Assembly: GCF_026967935.1 (NCBI RefSeq)
Contig: NZ_JAPVBL010000001.1
Coordinates: 912,082-976,081 of the forward strand
From: Modestobacter sp. VKM Ac-2982
GTDB taxonomy: Bacteria > Actinomycetota > Actinomycetes > Mycobacteriales > Geodermatophilaceae
Direction: 5' to 3'
DNA: 64,000 bases
Part shown: positions 41,270 to 49,329 of the stretch, piece after piece
How the letters are laid out: each line of letters opens with the position of its first letter
How positions within the stretch are numbered: the first letter of the stretch is position 1
Made by a program: the position numbers and the translations under genes
Notes under the pieces: model-generated
What the model saw: only the letters and a program-made list of their open reading frames with translations
Databases searched by the model: none
Told to the model about the DNA's origin: nothing

Positions 41270-42910
41270 TTGTCCTCGTTCGACTCTGTCGACGTCCAGA
41301 ACGCCCCCGCACTGCAGGACGCCGCGGCTGACGCCGCCGTCCTCGACACGCCCCCCACCGAGGCCCCCGTGGCCGAGGCGGCGCCCGAGCCCACCGGCCC
41401 GACCTTCGCCGAGCTGGGCCTGCCCCAGCCGCTGGTCACCGCGCTGGAGCGCAAGGGCATCCGTCACCCCTTCGCCATCCAGACCTCCGCCCTGCCGGAC
41501 GCCCTCGCCGGGCGCGACGTGCTCGGCAAGGCCGCCACCGGCTCGGGCAAGACGCTGGCCTTCGGCCTGCCGCTGCTGGCCCGGCTCGGTGCCGAGCCCG
41601 GTCAGGGTCGCCGCGCACCGCGTGGCCTGATCCTGGTGCCGACCCGCGAGCTGGCCCAGCAGGTGCACGACAACCTGGCTCCGCTGGGGCAGTCCAACGG
41701 CGTCCAGCTGGCCGCCGTCTACGGCGGTGCCTCGATGTACCGCCAGATCCAGCAGCTGCGTCGCGGTGTCGACGTGCTGATCGCCACCCCCGGGCGGCTC
41801 CAGGACCTGATCAACCAGGGCGAGGCCACCCTCGCCGAGGTGATCGTCTCCGTCATCGACGAGGCCGACTTCATGTCCGACCTCGGCTTCCTGCCGGTGG
41901 TCAAGGAACTGCTCGACCAGACCCGCCCCGACGGCCAGCGGCTGCTCTTCTCGGCCACGCTGGACGGCGAGGTCGACACCCTGGTGCGCCGCTACCTCAA
42001 GGACCCGGCCCGCCACGAGGTCGCCAAGGCCGAGGACAGCGGTCCGCAGGCCGAGCACCTGGCCTACAGCGTGTCCTTCCCGGACAAGCTGAAGATCGCC
42101 GAGGCGATGGCCGCCCGTCCGGGCCGGATCATCATCTTCGTGCGCACCCAGCACGGTGCCGACCGGCTGGCCGGCAACCTGCAGCAGGTCGGCATCGCGG
42201 CCGAGCCCATCCACGGTGGGCTCCCGCAGGCGGCCCGCCGCCGTGCGCTGGAGGCGTTCACCGACGCCCGCAGCCCGGTGCTGGTGGCCACCGACGTCGC
42301 CGCGCGTGGCATCCACGTCGACGACGTGTCGCTGGTCCTGCACTACGACCCGCCGGCAGACCACAAGACCTACCTGCACCGTTCCGGCCGCACCGCGCGC
42401 GCCGGTGCCGCGGGCGTCGTGGTCTCGCTGCTCCTGCCGGACCAGGTGGGCCAGGCCAAGCGCCGGTTCCGCCAGGCCAAGCTCGACCCGCAGGTGTCGC
42501 GGATCCGCCCGGGCGACGCCCCGATCACGGACCTCGTGGCCGGTGGCACGTTCGTCGAGCCGATCGTCCGCCCGGTGCGCGAGTCGCGCCGTCCGGCCGG
42601 CGGTTCCGGTGGGCGCCGTCCCTCCGGGGAGCGTCCGGGTGGCTACCGCGGTGGCCCGCGCCGTCCCTCCGGCGACCGCGAGCGCACGTACGGAGACCGC
42701 CCCTCGGGCGAGCGCTCCTACGGCGATCGGGATCGCAGCGCAGCTGGCCGTCCCTCCGGCGACCGCGACCGCTCGTACGGTGACCGCCCCTCGGGCGAGC
42801 GCTCCTACGGCGATCGGGATCGTTCCGGCGGCGGCGAGCGGCGCACCGGTGGCTACCGTGGCTCCAGCGACGGGCAGCGCCCCGGCGCCCGCCCGGCCCG
42901 CTCCTACTGA
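41270..42910 (+). CDS. DEAD-box ATP-dependent RNA helicase
   Basis: About 546 residues. RNA unwinding in ribosome assembly or mRNA turnover. Q motif (FAELGLPQPLVTALERKGIRHPFAIQ), Walker A KAATGSGKT, PTRELAQQ, TPGRLQDL, DEAD-like motif written DEADFM, SAT (LLFSATLDG), then helicase C with FVRTQHGADRLAG, ATDVAARGIHVDDVSLVLHYD and HRSGRTARAG. The C-terminal roughly 120 residues are Arg/Gly/Ser/Asp-rich, with two 29-residue tandem repeats. TTG 41270 is chosen because GGAG is 7 nt upstream; the frame extends to 41105, but that portion looks like leader. Two strong hairpins end the gene. Confidence 0.92.
   Translation: MSSFDSVDVQNAPALQDAAADAAVLDTPPTEAPVAEAAPEPTGPTFAELGLPQPLVTALERKGIRHPFAIQTSALPDALAGRDVLGKAATGSGKTLAFGLPLLARLGAEPGQGRRAPRGLILVPTRELAQQVHDNLAPLGQSNGVQLAAVYGGASMYRQIQQLRRGVDVLIATPGRLQDLINQGEATLAEVIVSVIDEADFMSDLGFLPVVKELLDQTRPDGQRLLFSATLDGEVDTLVRRYLKDPARHEVAKAEDSGPQAEHLAYSVSFPDKLKIAEAMAARPGRIIIFVRTQHGADRLAGNLQQVGIAAEPIHGGLPQAARRRALEAFTDARSPVLVATDVAARGIHVDDVSLVLHYDPPADHKTYLHRSGRTARAGAAGVVVSLLLPDQVGQAKRRFRQAKLDPQVSRIRPGDAPITDLVAGGTFVEPIVRPVRESRRPAGGSGGRRPSGERPGGYRGGPRRPSGDRERTYGDRPSGERSYGDRDRSAAGRPSGDRDRSYGDRPSGERSYGDRDRSGGGERRTGGYRGSSDGQRPGARPARSY
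42662..42835 (+). repeat. Two tandem 87-bp repeats in the helicase tail
   Basis: Period 87 bp (29 codons): each copy encodes RPSGDR-R-YGDRPSGERSYGDRDRS with slight variation. The DNA is nearly identical over most of the unit, so the duplication is recent or maintained. Confidence 0.85.
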
Positions 42911-42915
42911 GCAGG

Positions 42916-42941
42916 GGGCCCCGTCCGCGAGGACGGGGCCC
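42916..42941 (+). terminator. Hairpin 1 after the DEAD-box gene
   Basis: GGGCCCCGTCC-GCGA-GGACGGGGCCC, 11 perfect bp, directly after the stop codon. Confidence 0.75.
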
Positions 42942-42943
42942 GA

Positions 42944-42988
42944 ACGGCAACGGCCGGCTCCCGCATCGCGGGGGCCGGCCGTTGCCGT
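42944..42988. terminator. Hairpin 2, between convergent genes
   Basis: ACGGCAACGGCCGGC (42944-42958) pairs with 42974-42988 over 15 bp; an inner CCCGC-ATC-GCGGG extends it. It separates the helicase gene from the convergent acidic-protein gene and can stop both. Confidence 0.75.
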
Positions 42989-43002
42989 CTCGACGTGGTC
43001 AC

Positions 43003-44433
43003 TCAGTCGTTGCGGAAGACCAGCACGGTGCCGACGTCGGTGAGGACGTCGCCCCACGCCGACCCCAGCGCTGAGGCGTCCTCCGCGGACAGCGGAGCCG
43101 TCGGTTCGGCCTCGCTGCGGGCGACGGCCCGGCCGAGCGGTGCACCGGGGGCGAGCAGTTCCTGCACGCGCGCCAGGCCGGCGTACTCGGCGAGGTCGAG
43201 GGCGCCCTCGGCCGGCTGCGCCAGGGCCTGGTGGGTCACCAGCCCGCCGGCGCCCTCGGCCACCTCGCGGAGCACCTCGGCCAGCGCCACCAGGTCGTAG
43301 CGGTCCTCGTCGGCCGGCAACGGCATGGTGTCGGTGTCGGCCACCTCGGGCCACGAGGCGATCTCGGTGAGGTCGTGCTCTTCGTCGCCGGCGCAGAACC
43401 GGGCCAGCTCCACCGGGGTCGAGAATACGAAGACCTTCCCGTCGCGACCGAGGAAGCGCGCCCGGTCGTCGACGTAGCAGCGCAGGGTGATCCCCGCGCC
43501 CTCCGGCACGACCAGCTCCACCGGCAGGATGCCGACCGCCTCCCAGAACTCCTGGGCGGCGGCGACGGCCGCAGGGGTCGCGGTCAGCCCGCTGCCGCTG
43601 CGGATGGTCCGGATGCCGGCGGTGGACGCCTGGGCCGGGCTGGCCGCGGTGGAGCCGGCGGCGGGGCGGGCGGCCGGGGCAGCAACGTCGTCGTCCTCGT
43701 CGTCGTCGTCACCGGGCTCGGCGGCGCGCGCCTCGGCCTCCTCGGCGGCGGAGGGGTAGTCCTCCACGGCGACGGTGCCGGCACCGGTCCAGTCCAGGTG
43801 CTCGTCGAGCTCCTCGAGGACGTCCTCCCACAGCTCGTCGACGGCGGTGCCCAGCCGCGCCCAGCTCTCCTCGCCGCTCCGCCCGAGGAACGCCCCGACG
43901 CCCAGGCCGAGGGCGGCGACCTCGGGACGGGAGACCAGCTCGGCGACGGCCTCGAAGCTGGTCTCGTCGTCGTCCAGGTCCTCGTCGTCCTCGTCGCCGG
44001 TGGTGTCGCAGCACTCGGCCAGCCGACCGACGATGTCGACGTCGGCCGCCAGCTCCTCGACGGCCCAGCGGTCGGGGTTCTCCGCGACGATGTCGTAGAC
44101 GCCGTCGAGGTCGTAGCGGTGGTCCTCGTCGGGGGTGAGCTCGGCGGCGCCCAGCGTCGACACCGTCGGCCAGACCGGGTGGTCGGCCAGGTCGTGGTCG
44201 GTGCTCACCCGGCAGAACGCGGCGAGCGCGGCCGGCGAGGGGAACAGGTGGACGACGGCGGTGGGGCCGGGGGCCTCCGGGTCGTCGTCGTTGATGTCGG
44301 CCGGCACGTCGATCGTGCTGCCGAGGAACGCCTGCCACTCCTCGCCGTCCTCTTCCCACGGCGGCGCCCAGAGCGTGTAGCCCGTGCGGTCGTCGAGGGT
44401 CAGGGCGATGGGGACGATGCTGGGCCTGGGCAC
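43003..44433 (-). CDS. Acidic protein of unknown function with two similar halves
   Basis: 476 residues, strongly acidic, no membrane segment or known catalytic motif seen. Its two ends look alike: N-terminal VVHLFPSPAALAAFCRVSTDHDLADHPVWPTV and C-terminal VFVFSTPVELARFCAGDEEHDLTEIASWPEV share the order F-x-s-P-xx-LA-FC-x5-HDL-x4-WP-V, suggesting an internal duplication. The halves are joined by acidic and Ala-rich linkers (DEDDEDLDDDE, DDDDEDDDVAAP). Streptomyces homologs are sometimes named primosomal protein without evidence. GTG start with a CAGGAT box 6 nt upstream. Function not known. Confidence 0.75.
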   Translation of the reverse strand: MPRPSIVPIALTLDDRTGYTLWAPPWEEDGEEWQAFLGSTIDVPADINDDDPEAPGPTAVVHLFPSPAALAAFCRVSTDHDLADHPVWPTVSTLGAAELTPDEDHRYDLDGVYDIVAENPDRWAVEELAADVDIVGRLAECCDTTGDEDDEDLDDDETSFEAVAELVSRPEVAALGLGVGAFLGRSGEESWARLGTAVDELWEDVLEELDEHLDWTGAGTVAVEDYPSAAEEAEARAAEPGDDDDEDDDVAAPAARPAAGSTAASPAQASTAGIRTIRSGSGLTATPAAVAAAQEFWEAVGILPVELVVPEGAGITLRCYVDDRARFLGRDGKVFVFSTPVELARFCAGDEEHDLTEIASWPEVADTDTMPLPADEDRYDLVALAEVLREVAEGAGGLVTHQALAQPAEGALDLAEYAGLARVQELLAPGAPLGRAVARSEAEPTAPLSAEDASALGSAWGDVLTDVGTVLVFRND

Positions 44434-44499
44434 CCGTCCATCCTGCCCGGTGAGGCTGGGTCCTCGCAGGCCGGTATGGCTGTCTGCTGCCCGGTCCCG

Positions 44500-45366
44500 C
44501 TACACGCCGATCGGGTGCCAGACGGACTTGGTCTCCAGGAACGGCCGGAGCCGGGAGAGACCGGGGTCGGCGGTCCAGTCCGGCTCGTCGGTCGCGGCCC
44601 GCAGCACCCGCTTGATCGTCCCGGCGGCGGAGCGCTCCAGCTCCATCGCCAGCGGCGCCGGTGCGCCGGCCAGGTCGATCGCGTCGACGTCGGCGTGCTC
44701 GGCCAGCCAGGGGCCGATCTCCGCGGCGTCCCCGGTGAGCAGGTTGACCACGCCGCCCGGGACGTCGGAGGTGGCCAGCACCTCGCCGAGGGTGATCGCC
44801 GGCAGCGGGCGCTCCTTCGAGCTGACCACCACGGCGGTGTTGCCGGCGGCCAGCACCGGGGCCAGCACGCTGACCAGGCCGAGCAGGCTCGACCGCTGCG
44901 GGGCGAGGACGGCGACGACGCCGGTGGGCTCGGGGACGGAGAAGCCGAAGTACGGGCCGGCGACCGGGTTGGTGCTGCCCAGCACGGCGGCGAGCTTGTC
45001 GGTCCACCCGGCGTACCAGACCCAGCGGTCGATCGCGGCGTCGACGGCGGCGCGCGCCTTGGCGGTCGAGAGCCCCTCGCCGGCGGCGACCTCCTCGGTG
45101 AACTGGGCGGCGCGCCCCTCCATCACCTCGGCGACCCGGTACAGCACCTGGCCGCGGTTGTAGGCGGTGGCGCCCGACCACTTCCCGAACGCGGCGCGGG
45201 CGGCGACCACGGCGTCCCGGCCGTCCTTGCGGGAGGCCCAGGCGGCGTTGGCCAGGAAGTGGCCTCGGGTGTCGTGCACCTCGTAGGTGCGGCCGGACTC
45301 CGACCGGGGGAACGCCCCGCCCAGGTAGAGCTTGTAGGTCTTGCGCACGGTGAGCCGGTCGGACAT
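44500..45366 (-). CDS. Short aldehyde-dehydrogenase-like protein without the catalytic region
   Basis: 288 residues, only the NAD-binding part of the ALDH fold: VRKTYKLYLGGAFPRSESGRTYEV, ANAAWASRKDGRDAVVAARAAFGKW, GVVAVLAPQRSSLLGLVSVLAPVLAAGNTAVV, GEVLATSDVPGGVVNLLTG. The usual Glu (ELGGK) and nucleophile Cys (GQxC) are missing, and the protein ends before that domain. It is not obviously damaged: the start is coupled (TGATG) to the stop of a complete ALDH gene and the frame is intact. This resembles the non-catalytic second half of ALDH16 enzymes, here encoded separately. Confidence 0.85.
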   Translation of the reverse strand: MSDRLTVRKTYKLYLGGAFPRSESGRTYEVHDTRGHFLANAAWASRKDGRDAVVAARAAFGKWSGATAYNRGQVLYRVAEVMEGRAAQFTEEVAAGEGLSTAKARAAVDAAIDRWVWYAGWTDKLAAVLGSTNPVAGPYFGFSVPEPTGVVAVLAPQRSSLLGLVSVLAPVLAAGNTAVVVSSKERPLPAITLGEVLATSDVPGGVVNLLTGDAAEIGPWLAEHADVDAIDLAGAPAPLAMELERSAAGTIKRVLRAATDEPDWTADPGLSRLRPFLETKSVWHPIGV

Positions 45367-46808
45367 CAGGAGTCGCTCCTCAGGTAGGCGGCGAGGCCCT
45401 GCCGGCCGCCCTCGCGGCCGTAGCCGGACTGCTTGTAGCCGCCGAACGGCGAGGTGGGGTCGAACTCGTTGAAGGTGTTGGCCCACACCACGCCGGCGCG
45501 CAGCTGGTCGGTGACCTTCAGGATCCGGGAGCCCTTCTCCGACCAGATGCCGGCCGAGAGCCCGTAGGTGGTGTTGTTCGCCTTCGCGACCGCCTCGTCG
45601 GGGGTGCGGAAGGTCATCACCGAGAGCACCGGGCCGAACACCTCGTCGCGGGCGATCCGGTGGGCGGGGGAGACGTCGGTGAAGACGGTCGGCTTGAACC
45701 AGAAGCCGCGGTCGGGCAGGTCGCCGTCGGGCTGCCAGCAGGTCGCGCCCTCGGTCTCCCCGAAGGCGGTCAGCTCCCGGATGCGGGCCAACTGCTCGGC
45801 CGAGTTGATCGCCCCCAGGTCGGTGTTCTTGTCCATCGGGTCACCGACCCGCAGCGTGCCGATCCGGCGCTGCAGGGAGGCGACGACCTCGTCGTGCACC
45901 GACTCCTGCACCAGCAGGCGGGAGCCGGCGCAGCAGACGTGGCCCTGGTTGAAGAAGATGCCGCGGACGATGCCCTCGACGGCCTGGTCGATCGGGGCGT
46001 CGTCGAAGACGATGTTCGCCGCCTTGCCGCCCAGCTCCAGGGTGAGCCGCTTCTCGGTGCCGGCGACCGCGCGGGCGATGGAGCGGCCGACCTCGGTCGA
46101 GCCGGTGAACGCGACCTTGTCGACGTCCGGGTGGCTGATCACCGCGCGGCCGGTCTCCCCGGCGCCGGTCACGATGTTCACCACGCCCGGCGGCAGGTCG
46201 GCCTGCTGGCAGATCTCGGCGAACAGCAGTGCGGTCAGCGGGGTGGTCTCGGCCGGCTTGAGGACGACGGTGTTGCCGGTGGCCAGTGCCGGGGCGACCT
46301 TCCACGCCAGCATCAGCAGCGGGAAGTTCCACGGGATGACCTGGCCGGCGACACCCAGCGGACACGGGGCCGGGCCGAGGCCCGCGTGCTCGAGCTTGTC
46401 GGCCCAGCCTGCGTGGTAGAAGAAGTGCGCCGCGGCCAGCGGGACGTCGACGTCCCGGCTCTCCCGGATCGGCTTGCCGTTGTCCAGGGTCTCCAGGACG
46501 GCGAACTCCCGGGCCCGCTCCTGCAGCAGCCGGGCGATGCGGAACAGGTACTTGCCGCGGTCGGCCGGGCGCATCGGGCCCCAGGTCTTGACGAACGCCC
46601 GGCGGGCGGCCCGGACGGCGCGGTCGACGTCCTCCTCGCTGCCGGTCGCGACCTCACTGAGCACCTCCTCGGTGGCCGGGTTGACCGTCTTCAGCGGCGT
46701 GCCGGTGCCGTCGACGAACTCGCCGTCGACGAACAGCCCGTAGCTGGGCCGGATGTCGACGATCGACCGGGACTCGGGTGCGGGCGCGTACTCGAACAGG
46801 CTGGTCAT
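45366..46808 (-). CDS. Aldehyde dehydrogenase, catalytic
   Basis: 480 residues, NAD(P)-dependent. VIPWNFPLLMLAWKVAPALATGNTVVLKPAETTP (cofactor), VAFTGSTEVGRSI, the general-base Glu in LELGGKAANIVFDD, the nucleophile Cys in FNQGHVCCAGSRLLVQ, and DEVFGPVLSVMTF and FGGYKQSGYGREGG at the end. Coupled to deoC upstream (TGATG) and the short ALDH-like gene downstream. The deoC product acetaldehyde is the likely substrate, giving acetate. The acetylating type is unlikely from these motifs. Confidence 0.92.
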   Translation of the reverse strand: MTSLFEYAPAPESRSIVDIRPSYGLFVDGEFVDGTGTPLKTVNPATEEVLSEVATGSEEDVDRAVRAARRAFVKTWGPMRPADRGKYLFRIARLLQERAREFAVLETLDNGKPIRESRDVDVPLAAAHFFYHAGWADKLEHAGLGPAPCPLGVAGQVIPWNFPLLMLAWKVAPALATGNTVVLKPAETTPLTALLFAEICQQADLPPGVVNIVTGAGETGRAVISHPDVDKVAFTGSTEVGRSIARAVAGTEKRLTLELGGKAANIVFDDAPIDQAVEGIVRGIFFNQGHVCCAGSRLLVQESVHDEVVASLQRRIGTLRVGDPMDKNTDLGAINSAEQLARIRELTAFGETEGATCWQPDGDLPDRGFWFKPTVFTDVSPAHRIARDEVFGPVLSVMTFRTPDEAVAKANNTTYGLSAGIWSEKGSRILKVTDQLRAGVVWANTFNEFDPTSPFGGYKQSGYGREGGRQGLAAYLRSDS

Positions 46809-47803
46809 CAGTCCACGCTCACGTGGTCGGGGCCGGAGTAGTGGCCGGTGCGGAGCTTCTGGCGCTGCAGGAGCAGGTCGTTGAGCAGGCTGGAGGCGCC
46901 GAAGCGGAACCAGTCGGGGGACAGCCAGTCCGCGCCGACGGTCTCGTTGATCAGCACGAGGTGCTTGACGGCGTCCTTCGTCGTCCGGATGCCGCCGGCG
47001 GGCTTGACCCCGACCTGGCGGCCGGTGGCGGCGCGGAAGTCGCGGACGGCCTCCAGCATCACCAGGCAGACCGGCAGGGTGGCGGCGGGGGAGACCTTGC
47101 CGGTGGAGGTCTTGATGAAGTCGCCGCCGGCCAGCATCGCCAGCCAGGAGGCGCGGCGGACGGCGTCGAGGGTGACCAGCTCGCCGGTCTCCAGGATCAC
47201 CTTGAGGTGCGCCGACCCGCAGGCCTCCTTGACCGCGACGATCTCCTCGAAGACGTCGAGGTAGCGGCCGGTCAGGAAGGCGCCGCGGTCGATGACCATG
47301 TCGATCTCGTCGGCGCCGTTCGCGACGGCGTCCCGGACGTCGGCGAGCTTGACCTCCCGGCTGGCCCGGCCGCTGGGGAAGGCGGTGGCGACGGCGGCGA
47401 CGTTGATGCCGGTGCCGGCCAGCGCCTCCTTGGCGACGCCGGCCAGGTCGCCGTAGACGCAGACCGCGGCGACGGCCGGGCAGCTCGGGTCGGTCGGGTC
47501 GGGACGGCGGGCCTTGGCGGCCAGTGCGCGGACCTTGCCCGGGGTGTCCGAGCCCTCCAGCGTGGTCAGGTCGACCATGGAGATCGCCGTGTCGAGCGCC
47601 CACGCCTTGGCGGTCGTCTTGATCGACCGGGTGCCGAGCACCTTGGCCCGGGCCTCGGCCCCGACCTGGTCGACGCCGGGCAGGCCGTGCAGGAACGCGC
47701 GGAAGGCGTCGTTCGAGCGGGTGACGTCGGCGAACGGGTCGGGCAGGGTGCCCGTTCCGCCGCTGGTGTCGGCCAGCGCGTTCGGGTCCAGCACGTGGGT
47801 CAT
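46808..47803 (-). CDS. deoC: Deoxyribose-phosphate aldolase
   Basis: Cleaves 2-deoxyribose-5-phosphate to acetaldehyde and glyceraldehyde-3-phosphate. 331 residues, longer than the short bacterial type and of the eukaryote-like class. ISMVDLTTLEGSDTPGKV, VAAVCVYGDL, ATAFPSGRASREVKLADVRDAV, NGADEIDMVIDRG, LKVILETGEL, the Schiff-base Lys231 in GGDFIKTSTGKVSPAAT and VGVKPAGGIRTTKDA. ATG 47803 stands 6 nt from a GAGAAT box. Leads an operon with two ALDH genes, so product disposal is built in. Confidence 0.95.
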   Translation of the reverse strand: MTHVLDPNALADTSGGTGTLPDPFADVTRSNDAFRAFLHGLPGVDQVGAEARAKVLGTRSIKTTAKAWALDTAISMVDLTTLEGSDTPGKVRALAAKARRPDPTDPSCPAVAAVCVYGDLAGVAKEALAGTGINVAAVATAFPSGRASREVKLADVRDAVANGADEIDMVIDRGAFLTGRYLDVFEEIVAVKEACGSAHLKVILETGELVTLDAVRRASWLAMLAGGDFIKTSTGKVSPAATLPVCLVMLEAVRDFRAATGRQVGVKPAGGIRTTKDAVKHLVLINETVGADWLSPDWFRFGASSLLNDLLLQRQKLRTGHYSGPDHVSVD

Positions 47804-47959
47804 GCGCGCATTCTCCACTGCGGCTCCGACGGATCGGACACGGTGCGGCGCCCATCGCCCTTCTTGCGGCGCTGCTGGGTGGTCTGTCAAGGGGCTTGTC
47901 GCATCTGTGGACGGGCGTCTGACCTGGGCATTCGGCTTGCTCAGTGTCCTCCCCGGCGA

Positions 47960-47985
47960 TAAGGTTCGTACGCACGTTCGAACGT
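47960..47985 (+). promoter_or_regulatory. Promoter box TAAGGT with a 12-bp palindrome over the start site
   Basis: TAAGGT (47960-47965) is followed by the perfect palindrome ACGTTCGAACGT (47974-47985), placed where transcription should begin for the DUF222/HNH gene. A bound repressor there would block initiation. Confidence 0.5.
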
Positions 47986-47998
47986 TGCGGGAGGTGTC

Positions 47999-49201
47999 GT
48001 GAGCGAGTTGATGTCGGCTCTGGACGCCCTCGCGTCGGACGATCTGCACTCGCTCACCGACGGACAGGTGCTGGATCGGACGGCGTTGCTGGTGCAGCTC
48101 GGCAATCGTGTGGCGGCGGAGTTGACCCGCACGGTCCGCCGTGCGGACGTCATGCAGGCGGCGGAGCACGACGGGTTGAAGAGCATGCGGTCGTGGCTGA
48201 CCGGGCACACCCGACTGTCGGCGAGCGACGCGTCGCGGATCCTGCGGTCGGGGCGGGCGTTGCAGCGCTTCCCGGCGCTGTCGGCCGGCTTCGCCGACGG
48301 GCAGATCACCGCAGGGCAGGTGAACGTGGTGGCCGAGAAGGTGGGGGAGTCCGAGGTCGCCCGGGCGGCCGAGCAGGGCATCGACCTGGCTGCGTTCGAT
48401 CAGGTGTGGGCGCTGGTGGCGGCCGAGTCGCCGCACCAGTCGCTGGTGGCCGCGGTGCAGGCATTCGAGGACGCACTCGATCCCGACGGGCCGCAGCCGG
48501 ATCCGACGGAGGGGCGGCGGCTGACGATCGCCAAGCACGCCGACGGCAGCGTCACCGGCCGGTTCGACCTGGACGCGGTGGGTGGGGAGAAGGTGCAGGC
48601 GGCGATCGAGTCGATCGTGCAGGCCGACCGCCCGAAGGGTGATGCGCGGACCCGGGCTCAGCAGAACGCCGACGCCCTCGTCCAGCTCTGCGACAACCAG
48701 CTCGCGTCGGGCAGCCTGCCGATCCTGCGCACGGTGAAGCCGCACGTGGTGGTGGGCATCGACCTCGACGACCTGGTCGACCCGGCCACTGGTGCCGGGG
48801 CGGCGGGGATGGGCTTCGGGGCGACGATCTCCGCCGCGCGCGCCCGGTGGATGGCCTGCGACGCGAGCATCTCCCGCATCGTGATGGGCCCCGACGGCGT
48901 GCTCCTCGACCTCGGGCGGGACCACCGGGCGGTCACCCCCGGGCTCCGCAAGGCCGTCGAGCGGCGGGACAAGGGCTGCGTGTTCGCCGGCTGCGGGGCC
49001 CCGTCCTGGTGGTGCGACGTCCACCACCTCATCCATTGGCTGCACGGCGGTGAGACGTCGCTGCAGAACTCGGCGCTTCTCTGCGAACGCCACCACACCA
49101 AGGTCCACCACGGGTTCCGGGTCCAGCGAGATCCCGGCGGACGATGGCGCACCTACCGCCCCGACGACACCGAGATCCTCATCGGTCCACCGCTGACCTG
49201 A
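47999..49201 (+). CDS. DUF222/HNH endonuclease-domain protein (13E12-like)
   Basis: 400 residues. The N-terminal DUF222 region has RTALLVQLGNRVAAELTRTVRRADVMQAAEHDGLKSMRSWL and ITAGQVNVVAEKV. The C-terminal HNH nuclease motif is CVFAGCGAPSWWCDVHHLIHWLHGGETSLQNSALLCERHHTKVHH split over the site, with Cys and His ligands in place. This family is multicopy in actinobacteria and in M. tuberculosis is associated with the 13E12 repeat element, but no terminal repeats are visible here. GTG start with GGGAGG. The biological role is uncertain; DNA cleavage is a prediction. Confidence 0.9.
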   Translation: MSELMSALDALASDDLHSLTDGQVLDRTALLVQLGNRVAAELTRTVRRADVMQAAEHDGLKSMRSWLTGHTRLSASDASRILRSGRALQRFPALSAGFADGQITAGQVNVVAEKVGESEVARAAEQGIDLAAFDQVWALVAAESPHQSLVAAVQAFEDALDPDGPQPDPTEGRRLTIAKHADGSVTGRFDLDAVGGEKVQAAIESIVQADRPKGDARTRAQQNADALVQLCDNQLASGSLPILRTVKPHVVVGIDLDDLVDPATGAGAAGMGFGATISAARARWMACDASISRIVMGPDGVLLDLGRDHRAVTPGLRKAVERRDKGCVFAGCGAPSWWCDVHHLIHWLHGGETSLQNSALLCERHHTKVHHGFRVQRDPGGRWRTYRPDDTEILIGPPLT

Positions 49202-49329
49202 CGGCCTGGTCGGGCGTTCCACGACTCCTGGGCAGTCGACGACGCGTGCGCTCAGCCTGCTGCGGTGCGAGTCCGGCTCGGTCGGCAAATCCGTCGCGGT
49301 GGGTCTCCGCGCCGTGGTCGGATGCCCGG

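Noticed and set aside
44500-45366. Short ALDH as a pseudogene
   Set aside because: No frameshift or internal stop, tight coupling to the catalytic ALDH gene and clean ends argue for a real, specialised protein.
47974-47985. SOS/LexA box at ACGTTCGAACGT
   Set aside because: The actinobacterial LexA site is TCGAAC-N4-GTTCGA. Here the halves are fused as one GTTCGAAC palindrome without the spacer.
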